NCBI RefSeq assembly: GCF_040869045.1
Contig: NC_090319.1
Location: 305,586,998 to 305,650,997, forward strand
DNA length: 64,000 nt
Direction of reading: 5' to 3'
Origin: Eurosta solidaginis
Lineage: Eukaryota; Arthropoda; Insecta; Diptera; Tephritidae
The notes under the pieces were generated by a model. It searched no databases. It was not told where the DNA came from and was given only the letters and a program-made list of their open reading frames with translations. Both the position numbers and the translations under genes were made by a program. Position 1 is the first letter of the stretch. Each line of letters starts with the position of its first letter. Of the stretch, positions 1 to 11,328 are shown piece after piece.

Positions 1-140
1 CTGCTAGTTTTTTATAAAGCAAACAATGCTACTACTTAAGTTGAAAAAATTTATATCCCAACTGGTGTTTCTCTAACTGGACTCAAATGTAAGAATCCAT
101 ACTAAAATATTTTCACGAAAATAAAATAAAATATATATCA
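1..140. mobile_element. Fragment of the CCGGTTTTTC-ended element family
   Basis: This short piece is the reverse complement of sequence found near 22670-22810 and near 17170-17310, inside the two longer copies of the same family. Shared landmarks are the stretch reading ATAAAGCAAA followed by TACTTAAGTTGAAAAAATTT, and the phrase CTCTAACTGGACTCAAATGT. Its left part is cut off by the window edge. On its right it passes directly into LINE sequence at about 140, without a recognisable element terminus, so the junction reflects truncation or rearrangement and not a clean insertion end. Confidence 0.7.
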
Positions 141-279
141 ACCAGTGCTGGGGGATGCGACCTTTGATGAGTCCCAGGGGTACAAGGACCTCCTTCGCTC
201 CTGAGACATCAAGAGCCGCTCCACGCCGTGCCAGCTCATCCGCCATCTCGTTACCCTTTATGTTTCGATGTCCCGGCAC

Positions 280-849
280 CTATATCAGGGTAACGATCTG
301 CCAGCTCGCCAGAATCATGGCGCTCTCCCTACGCTGCCCAACCAGGTTTGATGAGCCGAGGGCCCCAAGAGCCGCTTGGCTATCGGAGAAAATGACTACT
401 CTGTTACCGTTACCATTGATATCCATTAACGCTTTACACGCCTCTTGGATGGCGAAAATCTCAGCTTGAAACACGCCTGCCGAGTCGGGAAGCCGCATAC
501 ATAACACCGTGGGCGGGACAGTGGAAAATACTCCCGCTCCCACTCCGCAAGTCATTTTAGATCCGTCCGTGAAAAACGAGATGTCGACTCTCTGAGTGAT
601 CCCACTATCTTTCCAATCTTTCCTTGTGGAGAAGAGAATTGTGTAGTTTGTGTCGAAGACTGTCCTTGGGCGTATGTAGGCCGTTTTTGACAAGATGCAG
701 GTGTCGTTAATATTGAGCTGTGGCCGTATGTACGCTCCCTCCAAAGGCCCAACTCCCGAAGCCTTAGGGCCCCTTGAGATGCCGTTTTCTTGATAAAGAA
801 ATCGACCGGTGGAACACTGCACATAACATTTAAAGCCTCCGAGGGGCAC
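280..849 (-). pseudogene. LINE RNase H-domain fragment
   Basis: This open frame of 189 codons carries the RNase H core of the LINE at 140-2060. The first catalytic aspartate sits in FFTDGSK, the Glu-containing helix in FQAEIFAIQEACKAL and the second Asp in IFSDSQAA. The terminal part of the domain (GHRNIKGNEMADELA) is in another frame at 73-279, so an indel separates them near 279. RNase H removes the RNA strand of the RNA-DNA hybrid during retrotransposition. Its N-terminal 50 residues look like out-of-frame linker sequence. Confidence 0.75.
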
Positions 850-1146
850 GACCTAATTGTCTCCGTGATCGCTCCGCAGGCAGATCGTTGAACTTTACCT
901 AGCATGTTAATTATGTATTTCACCTCTACCGCCTTCCACCATACGAGTGCCCCATATGTCAGAATTGGTCGAATAACTGCCTTATACATACATGCCATGA
1001 AGTCTGGCCTCAGACCCCACATTTTACCTAGCATTCCTTTGCAGGCATACGTAGCCCCGTAGGCTCATTTGACTCTGTGTTCTGTGTTAAGCCTACAGTT
1101 CAGCTTTGGTGTTAAAAAGACTCCTCCTTGGCCCTATCAGAGAGAC

Positions 1147-1702
1147 TCAACTCCTGGCCATCAGAGTGGGAAGGTTAAAACTTGGGATATTCGTCCCAGT
1201 GGTGAAGAGCACTAGTTCTGTATTTGAGGGATTAACGCTTAGTCCGGCTGTATCCGGCCAACTACTCAGCTTCCTCAGTGATTCCTGCATGATCCCACTA
1301 ATCAAATTGGGACACAGACGAGATACCAGTATTACTACGTCATCCGCGTAGGCCACCACTTTAACCCCATCCCTGTTGAGTTGACGAAGAATGTTGTCTA
1401 TAACGCAAAGCCAGAGCCGTCCCTATCCAGTTTACGATAGGGTCATCTATACCGGGTACATGAAGGGCGCCTTCTATTGCTTCCAGCCGGACATTATTGA
1501 AAGCTCTCTCTATGTCCAAGAATGCAGCCAGGTTAAATTGTTTTTTTTCGAAGGACGACTCTACCTTGTGAACCACTTCATGTAAAGCGGTCTCTGTTGA
1601 GCGGCCCCTGATATATGCGTGTTGATAGCCCCGAGGTATCCAACGTACCGCGAATGTGGACATCCAGTAGTCTTTAAAACGCGAGCGAGTGTTTTGTAGC
1701 AT
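1147..1702 (-). pseudogene. LINE reverse-transcriptase palm fragments
   Basis: Two adjacent minus-strand frames, 1361-1702 and 1147-1359, hold reverse-transcriptase motifs. The first contains GYQHAYIRGRSTETALHEV and the motif A region AFLDIERAFNNV. The second starts with MVAYADDVVIL, which is motif C with both catalytic aspartates intact. A frameshift lies between them near 1360 and part of motif B is lost there. The fragments belong to the same dead LINE as the neighbouring RNase H piece. Confidence 0.8.
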
Positions 1703-2060
1703 CGCTGGGAAAATACCATCCGGCCCTGGGGATTTGTATGGCGAAAAACTGTTGATAGCCCATTCTATCTCTTTTCCGTTATAAGTTCATTTATTAACCG
1801 GAGGGAGGGTATTCCCCCAGCAGCTCCACTGTTTCTGCGGAGCTCTTTGTCCATGATCCATCTTCTTTCCTCAAGAAGGATGGGCAGGATGTGGAGGAAG
1901 ATATGAGCAAAAAACCTCTATTCTGTGAAATAGGTTGTATGCTAAAATGGTCCGAACCGTTCGGTTTCGCCAAATGTGCTCGAAAATAAACACGCTGACC
2001 AAATTTTATCAAGAAATCTCAAAAATTGTGGGCTAGTCCCTGCGTTCAACAGACGCACAT

Positions 2061-3759
2061 GTCTAAACCAACTCAAATCGTCGTCATCATTCCAGTCTAC
2101 TTATTAGTGGATTTATCTATTCTCCTTTAAGGACTTACAATTTTGAGATTAGTGACAAACTTAGAATACCATTTCATTTTCATGGAAGGCATAAAATATA
2201 CAGGTATGTGAAAAGTTCCAAACGGATATTTTTTTTTTTCAGTTACAGTTTTTTGTTTTTTTTCTTGTGGTTTTTGTTTGTTTTATTATGTTATTGTTGC
2301 GGGTGTTTCGTTTCTTATGGCGTTGATTTTGTGCCGACTAACTTAAGCACAATTTTTCACGAATAAGAACCAAATTTTTCATGCAGAAGTTCCGGTTGAA
2401 TAGCCACATCCCAAATTAGAAAAGGTTTACCATAATGCAATATAATAAATGTGGTGACAACAACATAACCTCGCTTTTTCGGCAGCTCTATTTGCCAGCA
2501 TTTATGTGTATTAAAAAGTATTAAATTTTGATTGCTTCATTTTTTGTACACATTCTTCAAAAAAATTATTTTTCTGTAAAATTTTGTCTATATTTTGTTA
2601 GGGAATACAAAGTCACGTTAATCTTTTTGTCTAAAAAATTATGGTAGCAGCTTATATAGTTATTATATTCTAAACATATAGTAAAATCTACTCCGATCGT
2701 AGTAGAACTTAAAGGAAGTTCTGTATTATATACAACCCTCTAAAATATGCAAGCCCATGGTGGAATTACCAGGTGAAGTAAAAAAAAAAAAGACAGAAGA
2801 TGTACGCTATCTGAAACGGTAGTGATGTATTTTCAACGGCTAGAAGAGGGTAAAATTTTTACCCGCTTTGAAAAAATAGGAGTAGAAAAATAAATACCGT
2901 GCTACGAAAGCCATTACAGAAACTGTTTTTTTCAGCATATCAGTGCTACCCAACGCCAATGTAGAAAGGATACATAGGACCAGTGCGAGTTTGGCATCGA
3001 ATAAAAATAAAAATAAAAATAAACTTAAACAGTGAAGAGGAGTAAAATTCAATGAATGTGTCTAAAGTAAACTGATCTCAACTTCAACTGCTGTTGAAAC
3101 TTTCATCGAAAAACCGGTCATAAAAAGGAGAGGTGTTGTCCAATATTTAGTTGAACTGTAGTAACTTTGCGCACTTAAATGGTCTTCGGGTTTGGTGAAA
3201 AGTTTTACAGTCCCACTTGGAAGTGATCATAATACTTGTAAACGCGTTCTATCCCTAACAATGCAATGATATTGACATCTTGCCCTGTTGATTTGTCGTT
3301 TAGAGTCGGAACTAAAAGACGGCATATCTTTATACAAACTTGACCAGAAGATCCCCCAAAAACTCCTGACAATTGAATTCATGATGTATTACTAATGTTA
3401 TCAAGTTATTAATTACTAAAATATGTCAGGGGATAGACTAGCCCAGCGGCAGTCGGCCTAGAACCACAAGATGCTGATCCGATCGAGCCGGACTCATATA
3501 TTCTATATTACAATCCATAACTGTAAGATTCCTCTTAACCGTTTAAACGGTTATGGCCGTCCACTCGCTTCTTCTCTCTGCCTACCGGCGTCAATTAGTC
3601 CTCTTATCTTAGTGCTTTAATTTTTAGGGCAAAGCAACAACAGTGAGTTAAAATTTGTTGTAACTAAGTATATTTAGAATTCCAGTGTTTTAGCGAAGTT
3701 TTAACATAATAAGGTGTAGTACGACAGTTTTGGTGTTCTTGTTGTAGGAAAGACAAAAA
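2061..3759. other. AT-rich stretch without recognised gene
   Basis: I see no coding region here; the open frames are short and have no family signature. One recognisable item is CATGGTGGAATTACCAGGTG at 2756-2775, which recurs in inverted orientation at 14079-14098, on the other side of the large LTR element. A GC-richer part at 3430-3500 has a vaguely tRNA-like look but no fold I can support. Confidence 0.6.
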
Positions 3760-3763
3760 CATT

Positions 3764-6169
3764 TGTTCCGTGCTGGTTTTCACCCGGCGGTGGAGTGAAT
3801 CTAAACTCTCGGACCGACCTACTCCCTCACTCCCCTCCGCTTGGCATGTCGGGGCCAGCGCCGGTACGCTTGCGTTTTTGCACGAACTAGCTCGCCGGAC
3901 TGTGGGGTGGTTCTTGCGCCGCTCCCTATCATGCACCGCACCATACAAAAAAATCGTACCGATCTACACTTTTCACACCCCAGGGATGTCACATCATCCT
4001 GGTCCCCCTTGTCTCTCATCTGTGCCCGATCCCCCCAATCGGACCACCCTTGAGACCCCCGCTCGGCCATAGATGTTACTTGGCCTACCGCTCTCTACCC
4101 ACCCTTCTTTGGCCGGCTGCGGCGATGCTGCTGTTGTTCTGCCGACCCCAAAATTCATCCCTCCTTACCTTTTCAATCCTCACCCGCCCATGTCCCCCCT
4201 GTGTCCGTCCGTCCCCATCGCATCTGAAATAAGAAGTCAACTATTTTCAATATCAAATTTAACAATGCATTATGGTTTTATTTCCTCATTCTTACGATAA
4301 GTGTTAATGTAGATGATTTACACGAAATTAGTTGTTTAGGTGCGCCTTCCCTTAGCTCCGATGCAGCAGAGCGCCGATATTAAAAAGATTAAGATAAAGA
4401 AATGTCGCGTTCGTGCGACTTTAAACGTACTGGGCATCTGGGTCAGACATAAACATTTCAATTCAAAAAATTCACTTAACGACGCTGTCTGCCCTTGACC
4501 CACTTACATCTAACAGTGAACTCCGTGTTCAAACAACCTATCTATTCTTACGTTCGCTTAATCTAGGCAATGAGTGTATGTATGTCCATTTATATACACG
4601 TGTGACTAGTCTATCACTAAGGACTTCGTGCGTGCATGGGTGTGTACGCTTCCACAGCCCTTCTCAATAAGTTTCACCAAGTGTATTTACACTCCCTCCG
4701 CTTGTCACATGGGCTTATTTCCCCCTCGTACACGCACATGCATCCACTCAGCTCCACACAAGTGTGGCTTTATTTAAAAAAACGATAATATGTATTATGG
4801 TCAAGGATAGCATTAACGCAAACCTGACATGACCTCTAGGTTGAAGCCCCGTCTAATCCCTACTCCTTGTTGGGTGGCAGCGGCCCAAGACAGGCTTAAA
4901 TTACAGTTTTTTTTATTCCCCCCCTTCCCTGGCCTACAAGACGTCTTGAGTTACAGGTGAATAGGACTTGGCCTCATTACGCCAATGGTGAGATGTTAGT
5001 TTTTTCTTTGCCTATTACCCCTCTTGGGAGTCAGGTGACGACACCACTGACCTGAGGCTCACGCCTCACAGTAATCTTAAATTTAATATGGACTCAAAGT
5101 TCTTCGGGTTCAACCGGATTAATGTATGCGTAGGCATGCATGTCCTCTCACAACAAGTTTAAACTTTCTGTGTAATCAAGGTTTTGCATGTAATTGAACT
5201 TATGTGTATGTATGCACGGGTGCCCTCTCAACTTCCCCGCCCCTGCTTACCGCTACCCTGCCTATTCGGGTGCACAACCCGCATACATATATACCCCGCT
5301 TCAAACTTGCTCCTATTACAACATATACTACATTCACTACCCCTCTACGCTTAACCTACGAAACCTGACTCCTTGAGTATTCCGAATCCGCCGCGCTGGC
5401 TCCAATAGGTGCGGGTGGTACATCCACTGTGGCCCTGGTGTGTTTGGCCGTTCTTGGTCGTGGCGGTGATGGTGTTTTATACATACAGGTTGTAGTGGAA
5501 GTCATGGCGGTAACGGGGCATGTATTGCGTGTCTTCGCCTTGGTGGTTACAGTCTCCGCAACGCGGTGTACAATGGCGATGGCACCGTCGTCATGTAGTG
5601 GGCTGTGGAGCCACGCCACGGGTATCGTTATCTTTGCGTGGAGGCCTCCTTTGTGCAGGCGGCACTGCTGCCTGCGCTCTTGTAAGGTGTAGGTGCGTCC
5701 GCTCGCTCGCTTACCCCCCGTTGTCAACCGCTAAAATCGCCGGTGTGGCGTCTGCTATCCGCCGAGGACGCCGCCCGACACTTCCTAGTAATGATACTTT
5801 TGTTACCTTGATTTTTCCTCGCTTACAGGGTACCTACTTACCACGCTATAAAATGGTTTCCGTTCTTTTGCGACCCGAAATAATCGCACGGATTCCTGGC
5901 TCTCCGCTTCCTGTTCCCGGGAGCCGCTGGTGTACCTGAGGTTTGTCGCGTCCTTTATGGCATGCCGCTGGATTCCCGAATGCAATTTTAGTTTGCCGCT
6001 GGGTTTAAAATTACCGCGCTGCCAGAATTCCACGACGAAAAAGGCGGAAACAGCAATGATCAAGAGTTGGCTGTGGTTGCCGCCTGATAGCTGTCATTCT
6101 TGACACGGCCCGCGAGTGGAGAGATTGCCAGATCGTTCCTTGTATCAACCCCACCGGGTGACCGCAACA
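3764..6169 (-). repeat. 3' LTR of the Osvaldo/Ulysses-like element (2.4 kb)
   Basis: Nearly the same sequence as 11329-13696 from end to end, with TG...CA termini. Open frames inside it occur in matching positions in both LTRs but have no recognisable domain, so I do not call them genes. Relative to the other copy it keeps a segment around 4195-4235 (after CGCCCATGTCCC) that is missing there; this accounts for the 38-bp length difference. Confidence 0.92.
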
Positions 6170-6239
6170 GGGCGAGTGCTGCAGCCGAGGTCCGCTCGGC
6201 GATGCCCTCGAAAGGTCGGTCAATCAGTCGGTCCCTTCC

Positions 6240-6968
6240 TTATCGCCGTATGTCCTTTGCATGGTAGATTCCCACGGGTCGTCCCGATGGGTCTCCTAGT
6301 TCATAGAGGGCATTCCCTTTCGACGCTAGCACCATAGAGCGGAGGTATTTCGGCGCGAGCTTCGCGTTGTACCCTTCTGTGGCGTTGCTTAGTTTGAAGT
6401 TCCGCCGGTAAACTATCTCTCCTTCTCGGTACCTAACCGGTCGAGCCCTCGTGTTGTATGTTTGCTGTCCCTTCCTATGTGCCTCTTCCAGACTGCGGAT
6501 TAATCCTTCTCGCATCAGGCTCATCCGATCTCCCCTGTGCAGGACCCTCATGTCACTTTCTCGCAACGCTTCCAGTCGCCGTAGGGTTTCATAGGCCTTT
6601 CCATGTTGAATCATCGTCTGTCCGAACACCGCTTTGTAAGGGTCAGTGCCTATGGCCTCGTGCACCGCGCTTCGCAACGCAAACGCTGCATGCGATACGT
6701 GCTTATCCCAGGTGAGTTGATCCGCCCCATTGATATACGTCCTAAGCATGGCCAACAACGAGCGATTCACCCTCTCCGACGTGTTCGCCTGTGGCGCGTA
6801 GAGGGCGGTTTTGACGTGCTTCACCCCGTATGTGGCGAGAAGTCCCACAAAGATGTCCGCCACGAATTGTCTCCCATTGTCCGAATGCAGAGTTTCTGGA
6901 ACGCCAAAGGTATGGAATATGTCCTTTTCGAGATAACTTACGACGTCCGACGCCGTCGCCTGTCGCAT
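6240..6968 (-). pseudogene. Integrase catalytic core and C-terminal part (Osvaldo/Ulysses-like)
   Basis: These 242 codons continue the polymerase polyprotein after a frameshift. They contain the second integrase catalytic Asp in HSDNGRQF (about residue 35) and the catalytic Glu in SERVNRSLLAML (about residues 63-74). A basic C-terminal part with KLAPKYLRSMVL resembles the DNA-binding tail of gypsy integrases. The enzyme inserts retroviral-type cDNA into host DNA. The N-terminal zinc region and first catalytic Asp lie upstream in another frame (6973 onward). The break is at the plus-strand A9 run at 6975-6983. Only about 70 bp separate the stop from the 3' LTR, leaving no room for an env gene. 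Confidence 0.85.
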
Positions 6969-6972
6969 TGGT

Positions 6973-9282
6973 TTAAAAAAAAATGAATTTGGTCAAGTGG
7001 TCCAGCACCACGAATATGACGGTGTTTCCAGCCCGCGTGCGTGGGTATGGCCCACAGAAGTCTACATATATCCTCTGGAATGGTCTCTCAGTCACGAAAC
7101 GGTCGGTTATTGGCGGACGAGACGACTGATTCGGGGCTTTGGAGCACTTGCATAACTCGCACCTCGCAACAAAGTCTCGAACCGCTCTCACCATTCTAGG
7201 CCAGAAGAACTTGCTCTTCAGGCGATACAGGGTCTTCGCCATGCCACCGTGTCCAGCCGATCGATCAGAGTGTGCCTCTTCTAAGAGGTGTTGTCTCAAT
7301 CCCTCGGGCACCCACACTCTCCACACCGATTCCTCTGACTCCTCCATGCATCTCGGCTGCACTCTTTTGTAGACAACACCATCCTTCACGCGCAGATCCG
7401 GCAACCGTTCGGAGTTCTGTTCTATGTGGCACTTCAGTGATGTATAGGCTTCATTGGCGAACTCGGGCGACGCGAAATCTATGTCGGCTTCCCCTTCCAG
7501 CTTGGCGACCTCCTCCATATGCATCCTGCTCAGCGTGTCTGGCACGATATTTTGCGATCCCTTCCTGTGTTCGATTTTAAACTCGAAACCTTGCAATTTC
7601 AGGCTCCACCTCGCTAAACGTTCGGATAGGTCCTTTTGCCCCATTAACCACTTCAAGCTCCTGTGGTCCGTGATTATGGTAAACGGCAAACCCTCTATGT
7701 AAGCTCGAAATTTCTTCACGCTTACAACTGCTGCTAGACACGCAAGCTCGGTAATTGTATAGTTGCGTTGGGCCGAATTCAGCTTTTGTGACATGAAGGC
7801 GATAGGTCTTTCGTTGCCTTCTTCATTCTTCTGAAACAGCACGCTGCCAATTCCTTGGGTCGACGCGTCACACTGAACATAAAAGTGTTTGGTGAAGTCC
7901 GGATTGACCAGTACGTCTGTTGATGTTAGCGCCGCCTTTAATCTGTTGAACGCCTCCACCGCTTGCTCCGTCATCGCGAACACCTTTGCCTTGCGCAAGC
8001 ACTCCGTCATCGGGGCGGCGATGGTGGCGAAATTTGGTATGAATCGCCTATACCACCCACACATGCCCAGAAATCGACGTAATTGTTTTACCGTCGCGGG
8101 TATTGGAAATCCGACAATCGATCGCACCTTATCCGGATCCGTCTTCAGCTCTCCTTGCCCCACTATGAAACCGAGGTATTTAACCTCCTTCTGGCAGATT
8201 TTCGATTTTTGCAAATTTATTGTTAGACCTGCATTGGCGAGACATTCGGCCACCTTCGTGAGGTGTATCAGGTGCGTCTGGAAGTCCGAGGAGCACACAA
8301 AGAGAGCATCTATGTACACAAACACGTTCTCTCTCAGACGCGCCGGAATCACTTTATCCATTAACCTACATAGTCGCTGGCTCGCATTACACAACCCGAA
8401 TGGCATCACCTTGAACTGATAGAGCGGCCTCTCAGGGACCGTGAATGCCGTTTTTTCCCTTGATGATTCCTCCAGTGGGATTTGCCAGAACGCATCCTTA
8501 AGATCGATGCCCGAGATGTAGTGCGTTTCCTGTAAACGTGCCAAAATCCCTTCCACGTGCTGCGTTGGATAAGCGTCCTTCTTGGTGCGCTCATTGAGCT
8601 TCCTCATGTCCACACACAATCGCTTCTTTCCCGGCTTCTCCACGAGTACTATAGGTGAACTCCACGCACTGTTGCTTTCCTCGATGACATCCAACTTTAG
8701 CATGCGATCGATTTCCTCATACGCGTACTTCTGTTTGACGTGAGACATCGGGTAGTGGCGCTGCTTTATGGGTATAGTATTATCGGATACCTCGATTACG
8801 TGTCCCATTAGGTGAGTTCTACCGAGGCCAAGTTCTTCGAACGACGGAAAGAGTCTCTTCACTCGCTCCAGTTCACTATCTTGGGCCGCTGACAGCTCAA
8901 TCTGCCCCTGGGTCTCCAATTCCGAGACAACCATGGGCGCCACCCCAAAGTGTCCCAGAAGTCGATCCCCAGGTACAGCTCCTGGTTTTTGACTGGGCTG
9001 ATTGCACTTATAGCAAACCATGCTATGAAGTCTACCGTCGCAACCGTGGCCGTTGACTCTTCCCGGTGGCTGGATATCCTTTTCCGCCGCATTGGCGTCA
9101 GTCGAGGTCTCCCTGCGCGTCGGCCTGTCCCTTGCGGATCGGTGAAATGCCTCGAGTGTCTCCGACCCCTCTTCGCTGCGTGCGTCCTCCAGCTCGTCCA
9201 GGGCCTTCCTGCGGTACGGCTTCGCCTCGTAGTCAGCTAAGTGCTTTTCCGCGCGTCGACATTCCCTCCTAAGGTCCTCCAA
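6973..9282 (-). pseudogene. Pol polyprotein: protease remnant, RT, RNase H, integrase zinc region
   Basis: This open frame of 769 codons carries most of pol of the Osvaldo/Ulysses-like element. After a basic N-terminal stretch there is half of a zinc knuckle (CYKCNQ), then directly the tail of a protease region (LLGHFGVAPMVV); the protease active-site D-T/S-G is absent, so an internal deletion is likely. The RT follows, with VLVEKPGKKRLCVDMRKLN, FGLCNASQRLCRLMDKV and a palm box reading YIDA where YxDD is expected, so one catalytic aspartate is lost. RNase H (YVQCDASTQGIGSVLFQ, TDHRSLKWL) and the integrase HHCC region (ending CELCKCSK) and first catalytic Asp (YVDFCGPYP) come next. The frame ends in KFIFF at a homopolymer. 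The product cannot be functional as it stands. Confidence 0.88.
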
Positions 9283-9306
9283 CGACTCAATACGGCAGCC
9301 GAAGAC

Positions 9307-10320
9307 TCAATTTTTGATCCTGGGCTTGAGGTTTCTCCGCATTAGATTAACCAAACTCAGCTCCGGTAACCTTGTCCTCATCGTCAGCTCCATGCCCCGC
9401 ACCACAGCATAACACTCCTCAAACTTTTCGTTGTATTCCTGCCTGCGCTCGTTCATCGCCTGACGAATTTCTTCATCGCAATCCGCTTTGCGAAAATGTT
9501 CCACTATCGCCGCTCGGAATGCCTGGACGTTCACAGCGCTGTCATCCGGATGTTCTTCAGTGTACAGCCAGTACCACTCCTGCGCGTGGCCATCGAGCAA
9601 CAGATGAAAATTCGCGTATAAGTCCCGCAACGAAATGTTGTGCTTTTTACGAAGCGTGTCGACTCGGAATAGGAATCGTTCAATTGGTATTACCTTCGGT
9701 CCGCCATCGAACTTCAGGTGCCAATCGCATATGGTTTTCGTCGCGCTTCTTTCGCAGCGCGTGCCCGCCTCCACTCGACGTTCAGGGGTTGGATGCGCTG
9801 ATCTTCGATTCGCGCTGTTCCGGTGCGCGCCTCCGCTTTGCTCTTGCTCATCGGCGCTGGCGCTGGCGCTTGCCGCTCCAGCTTCCGTGTGCAATAGCCA
9901 ATCGTCGCGCTCTGCACCTCCCCGATCGCGTGCGCCTGTGTCCTCTAGCGTCGACAGTCTGCCCGCCAAACCGTTCATGTCCCTTCTGAGTGTCTGCATG
10001 GCCTCCTTGACCGCTTCCGTGGTCGACCGACTCATCTCTAATTGATACTGCACAAACATCATCTCGAACTTCTGCATTAGTGCACTGCTCATCGCATCGG
10101 CGGTTGCATTTTTGGGGCTGGGATCCACTTTCGGCGCGTGCGTTACATGGTGCGACTGGTCCTGCTGGTCTCGCGTTCCGGCTTCGTTGTGGTTTTCTTG
10201 ATTGGAGCCCGCTCCCGTGCCGTGTTCCTCCACTTGCTCCGGTGATCCGTTCTCATTGTCGGTGTTCTCGTCGACCTCGCCACCCGTGGCGTTTCGAAGC
10301 CCTGTCCTCTTCTTGGTCAT
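9307..10320 (-). CDS. Gag-like protein of the Osvaldo/Ulysses-like element
   Basis: The frame has 337 codons and is the first of the element. The N-terminal third is polar and rich in Glu, Asn, Gly and His (NENGSPEQVEEHGTGAGSNQ). A coiled-coil-like part follows (EAMQTLRRDMNGLAGRLSTLE). The C-terminal half is a retrotransposon capsid domain (WHLKFDGG, ERFLFRVDTLRKKH, EWYWLYTEEHPDD, RRQEYNEKFEECYAVVRGME). It stops with RIKN before any zinc knuckle; the half knuckle CYKCNQ is found in the next frame, so a frameshift or recoding site lies at about 9282-9307. Gag builds the virus-like particle in which reverse transcription takes place. I would expect a longer protein in an intact element. Confidence 0.8.
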   Translation of the reverse strand: MTKKRTGLRNATGGEVDENTDNENGSPEQVEEHGTGAGSNQENHNEAGTRDQQDQSHHVTHAPKVDPSPKNATADAMSSALMQKFEMMFVQYQLEMSRSTTEAVKEAMQTLRRDMNGLAGRLSTLEDTGARDRGGAERDDWLLHTEAGAASASASADEQEQSGGAHRNSANRRSAHPTPERRVEAGTRCERSATKTICDWHLKFDGGPKVIPIERFLFRVDTLRKKHNISLRDLYANFHLLLDGHAQEWYWLYTEEHPDDSAVNVQAFRAAIVEHFRKADCDEEIRQAMNERRQEYNEKFEECYAVVRGMELTMRTRLPELSLVNLMRRNLKPRIKN

Positions 10321-11312
10321 ATCCTTATCCTGCTATGTGCGGCGCGCTGTATTTCCAGAATCGACTTCCGCCCTACGCAAGAAGACTACGGCGCTCCCTC
10401 GAGGTTGGTAACGCGTCGATGCCACAAACCCGCCGACTATGGGACTGACCTTCTTACCGCTGGCGCGATGTTACCGCTACCCTTTACCCCGGCCCACGAA
10501 TCGCCGAAAGGCACACACAAGTACCAACGCTTGAAATTTTATTGAACAAAAAAAAATCTAAGGTGTATACATAAGCGAGATTTTATACTTCGCAAAAGGA
10601 AACTCTCAATATAGGCTGTCCATCCGGGAAGATAGCCTTCACTTAAGTAATACTGCAGTGTCAACCGTGCTCCGTTAGCTTGGTCAACTCCCCCTAATAA
10701 AACTTTACCAACCTAAATAAAATGAAAATCAGGTATATATACGTGGTTGTATAAACGTGTTTAGGAATAGAATGCAAAATGTAATGATATGCAGCAAGTT
10801 AAAATAAAGCGAAAATAGTGACTCATTCCTTTTCAGATACGATGAGCCGATCCTACCTAACGTCGTCCGTCTAATTCTGTCCCCCCTCTAGCTGTAAATC
10901 CGTGTTCCATTCCAGCCCTAGATACTATTAGCTGGCGCTGCACTAACCAACTAAGCTACCTAGCTAGCCTGCCCCCCGATTGGAACCTTCCCGCGAACAC
11001 TATCGTCCGCTCTAGCACTGGCAAAACGAGCTATTCGCGATCGCGATTCTCAGCGAACCAAGCCAGTCCTCTGCCACTGTTGTCCGGATCGAACCTCACC
11101 AAAACAAGCTGACAGACGAGCGACTCCATTCACTATACCCTCCCAACCTCGATACTATTGATCAGCTCTACTGGAGCCTAGTCAAGCTACCGACGTTTTG
11201 AAAACAAAAAAAATTAAAATTTGAATTTGGAAGTCCCCCCTAAAGAAGATGCGAATACCCCTGAAGTGTGTCCGACTATTTTATTTAAGGTCCACCAAGC
11301 TGTGGGCCTCAC
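10321..11312 (-). other. 5' leader between primer site and gag
   Basis: About 1 kb separates the primer-binding site from the gag start. No long open frame is present on the sense strand. The part near gag (10330-10500) is GC-rich and the remainder is AT-rich. A leader of this size would hold packaging and translation signals, but I see no defined motif. Confidence 0.6.
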
Positions 11313-11324
11313 CGTTGGGCGCCA
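11313..11324 (-). other. Primer-binding site, tRNA-Lys type
   Basis: On the minus strand this reads TGGCGCCCAACG, which matches the start of the primer-binding site used with lysine tRNAs; after 12 bases the match decays. It lies 4 bases inside the 5' LTR end at 11329, the expected place for priming of minus-strand cDNA synthesis. Confidence 0.8.
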
Positions 11325-11328
11325 TTTC

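Larger units (their letters stand above)
140..2060 (-). mobile_element. Degenerate non-LTR retrotransposon (LINE) with RT and RNase H
   Basis: Minus-strand fragments in several frames read as a LINE polyprotein. From right to left these are the sequence before the palm (KEDGSWTKSSAET, about 1830-1860), SPYKSPGPDGIFPAMLQ (about 1700-1760), a palm region with AFLDIERAFNNV (about 1490-1530), YADD (about 1340-1350) and an RNase H domain (FFTDGSKMTCGVGAGVF about 530-580; SDSQAALGAL about 350-385; PGHRNIKGNEMADELA about 230-280). At least three frame changes interrupt it, so it is dead. An RNase H downstream of the RT suggests an I/LOA/R1-type clade; I cannot place it more exactly. The 3' part after RNase H is missing at 140, where sequence of another element family begins. 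Confidence 0.85.

Noticed and set aside
6170..6240. An env gene after integrase in the Osvaldo/Ulysses-like element
   Set aside because: Only about 70 bp separate the integrase stop from the 3' LTR.
3664..6337. Several open frames of 60-139 codons in the LTR, repeated at 11214-13466
   Set aside because: They occur at equivalent positions in both LTRs and on both strands, show no family motif, and are explained by the GC-rich LTR sequence.
7139..9989. Plus-strand open frames of up to 205 codons opposite pol and gag
   Set aside because: They are antisense shadows of the Osvaldo/Ulysses-like coding region and have no recognisable domain.
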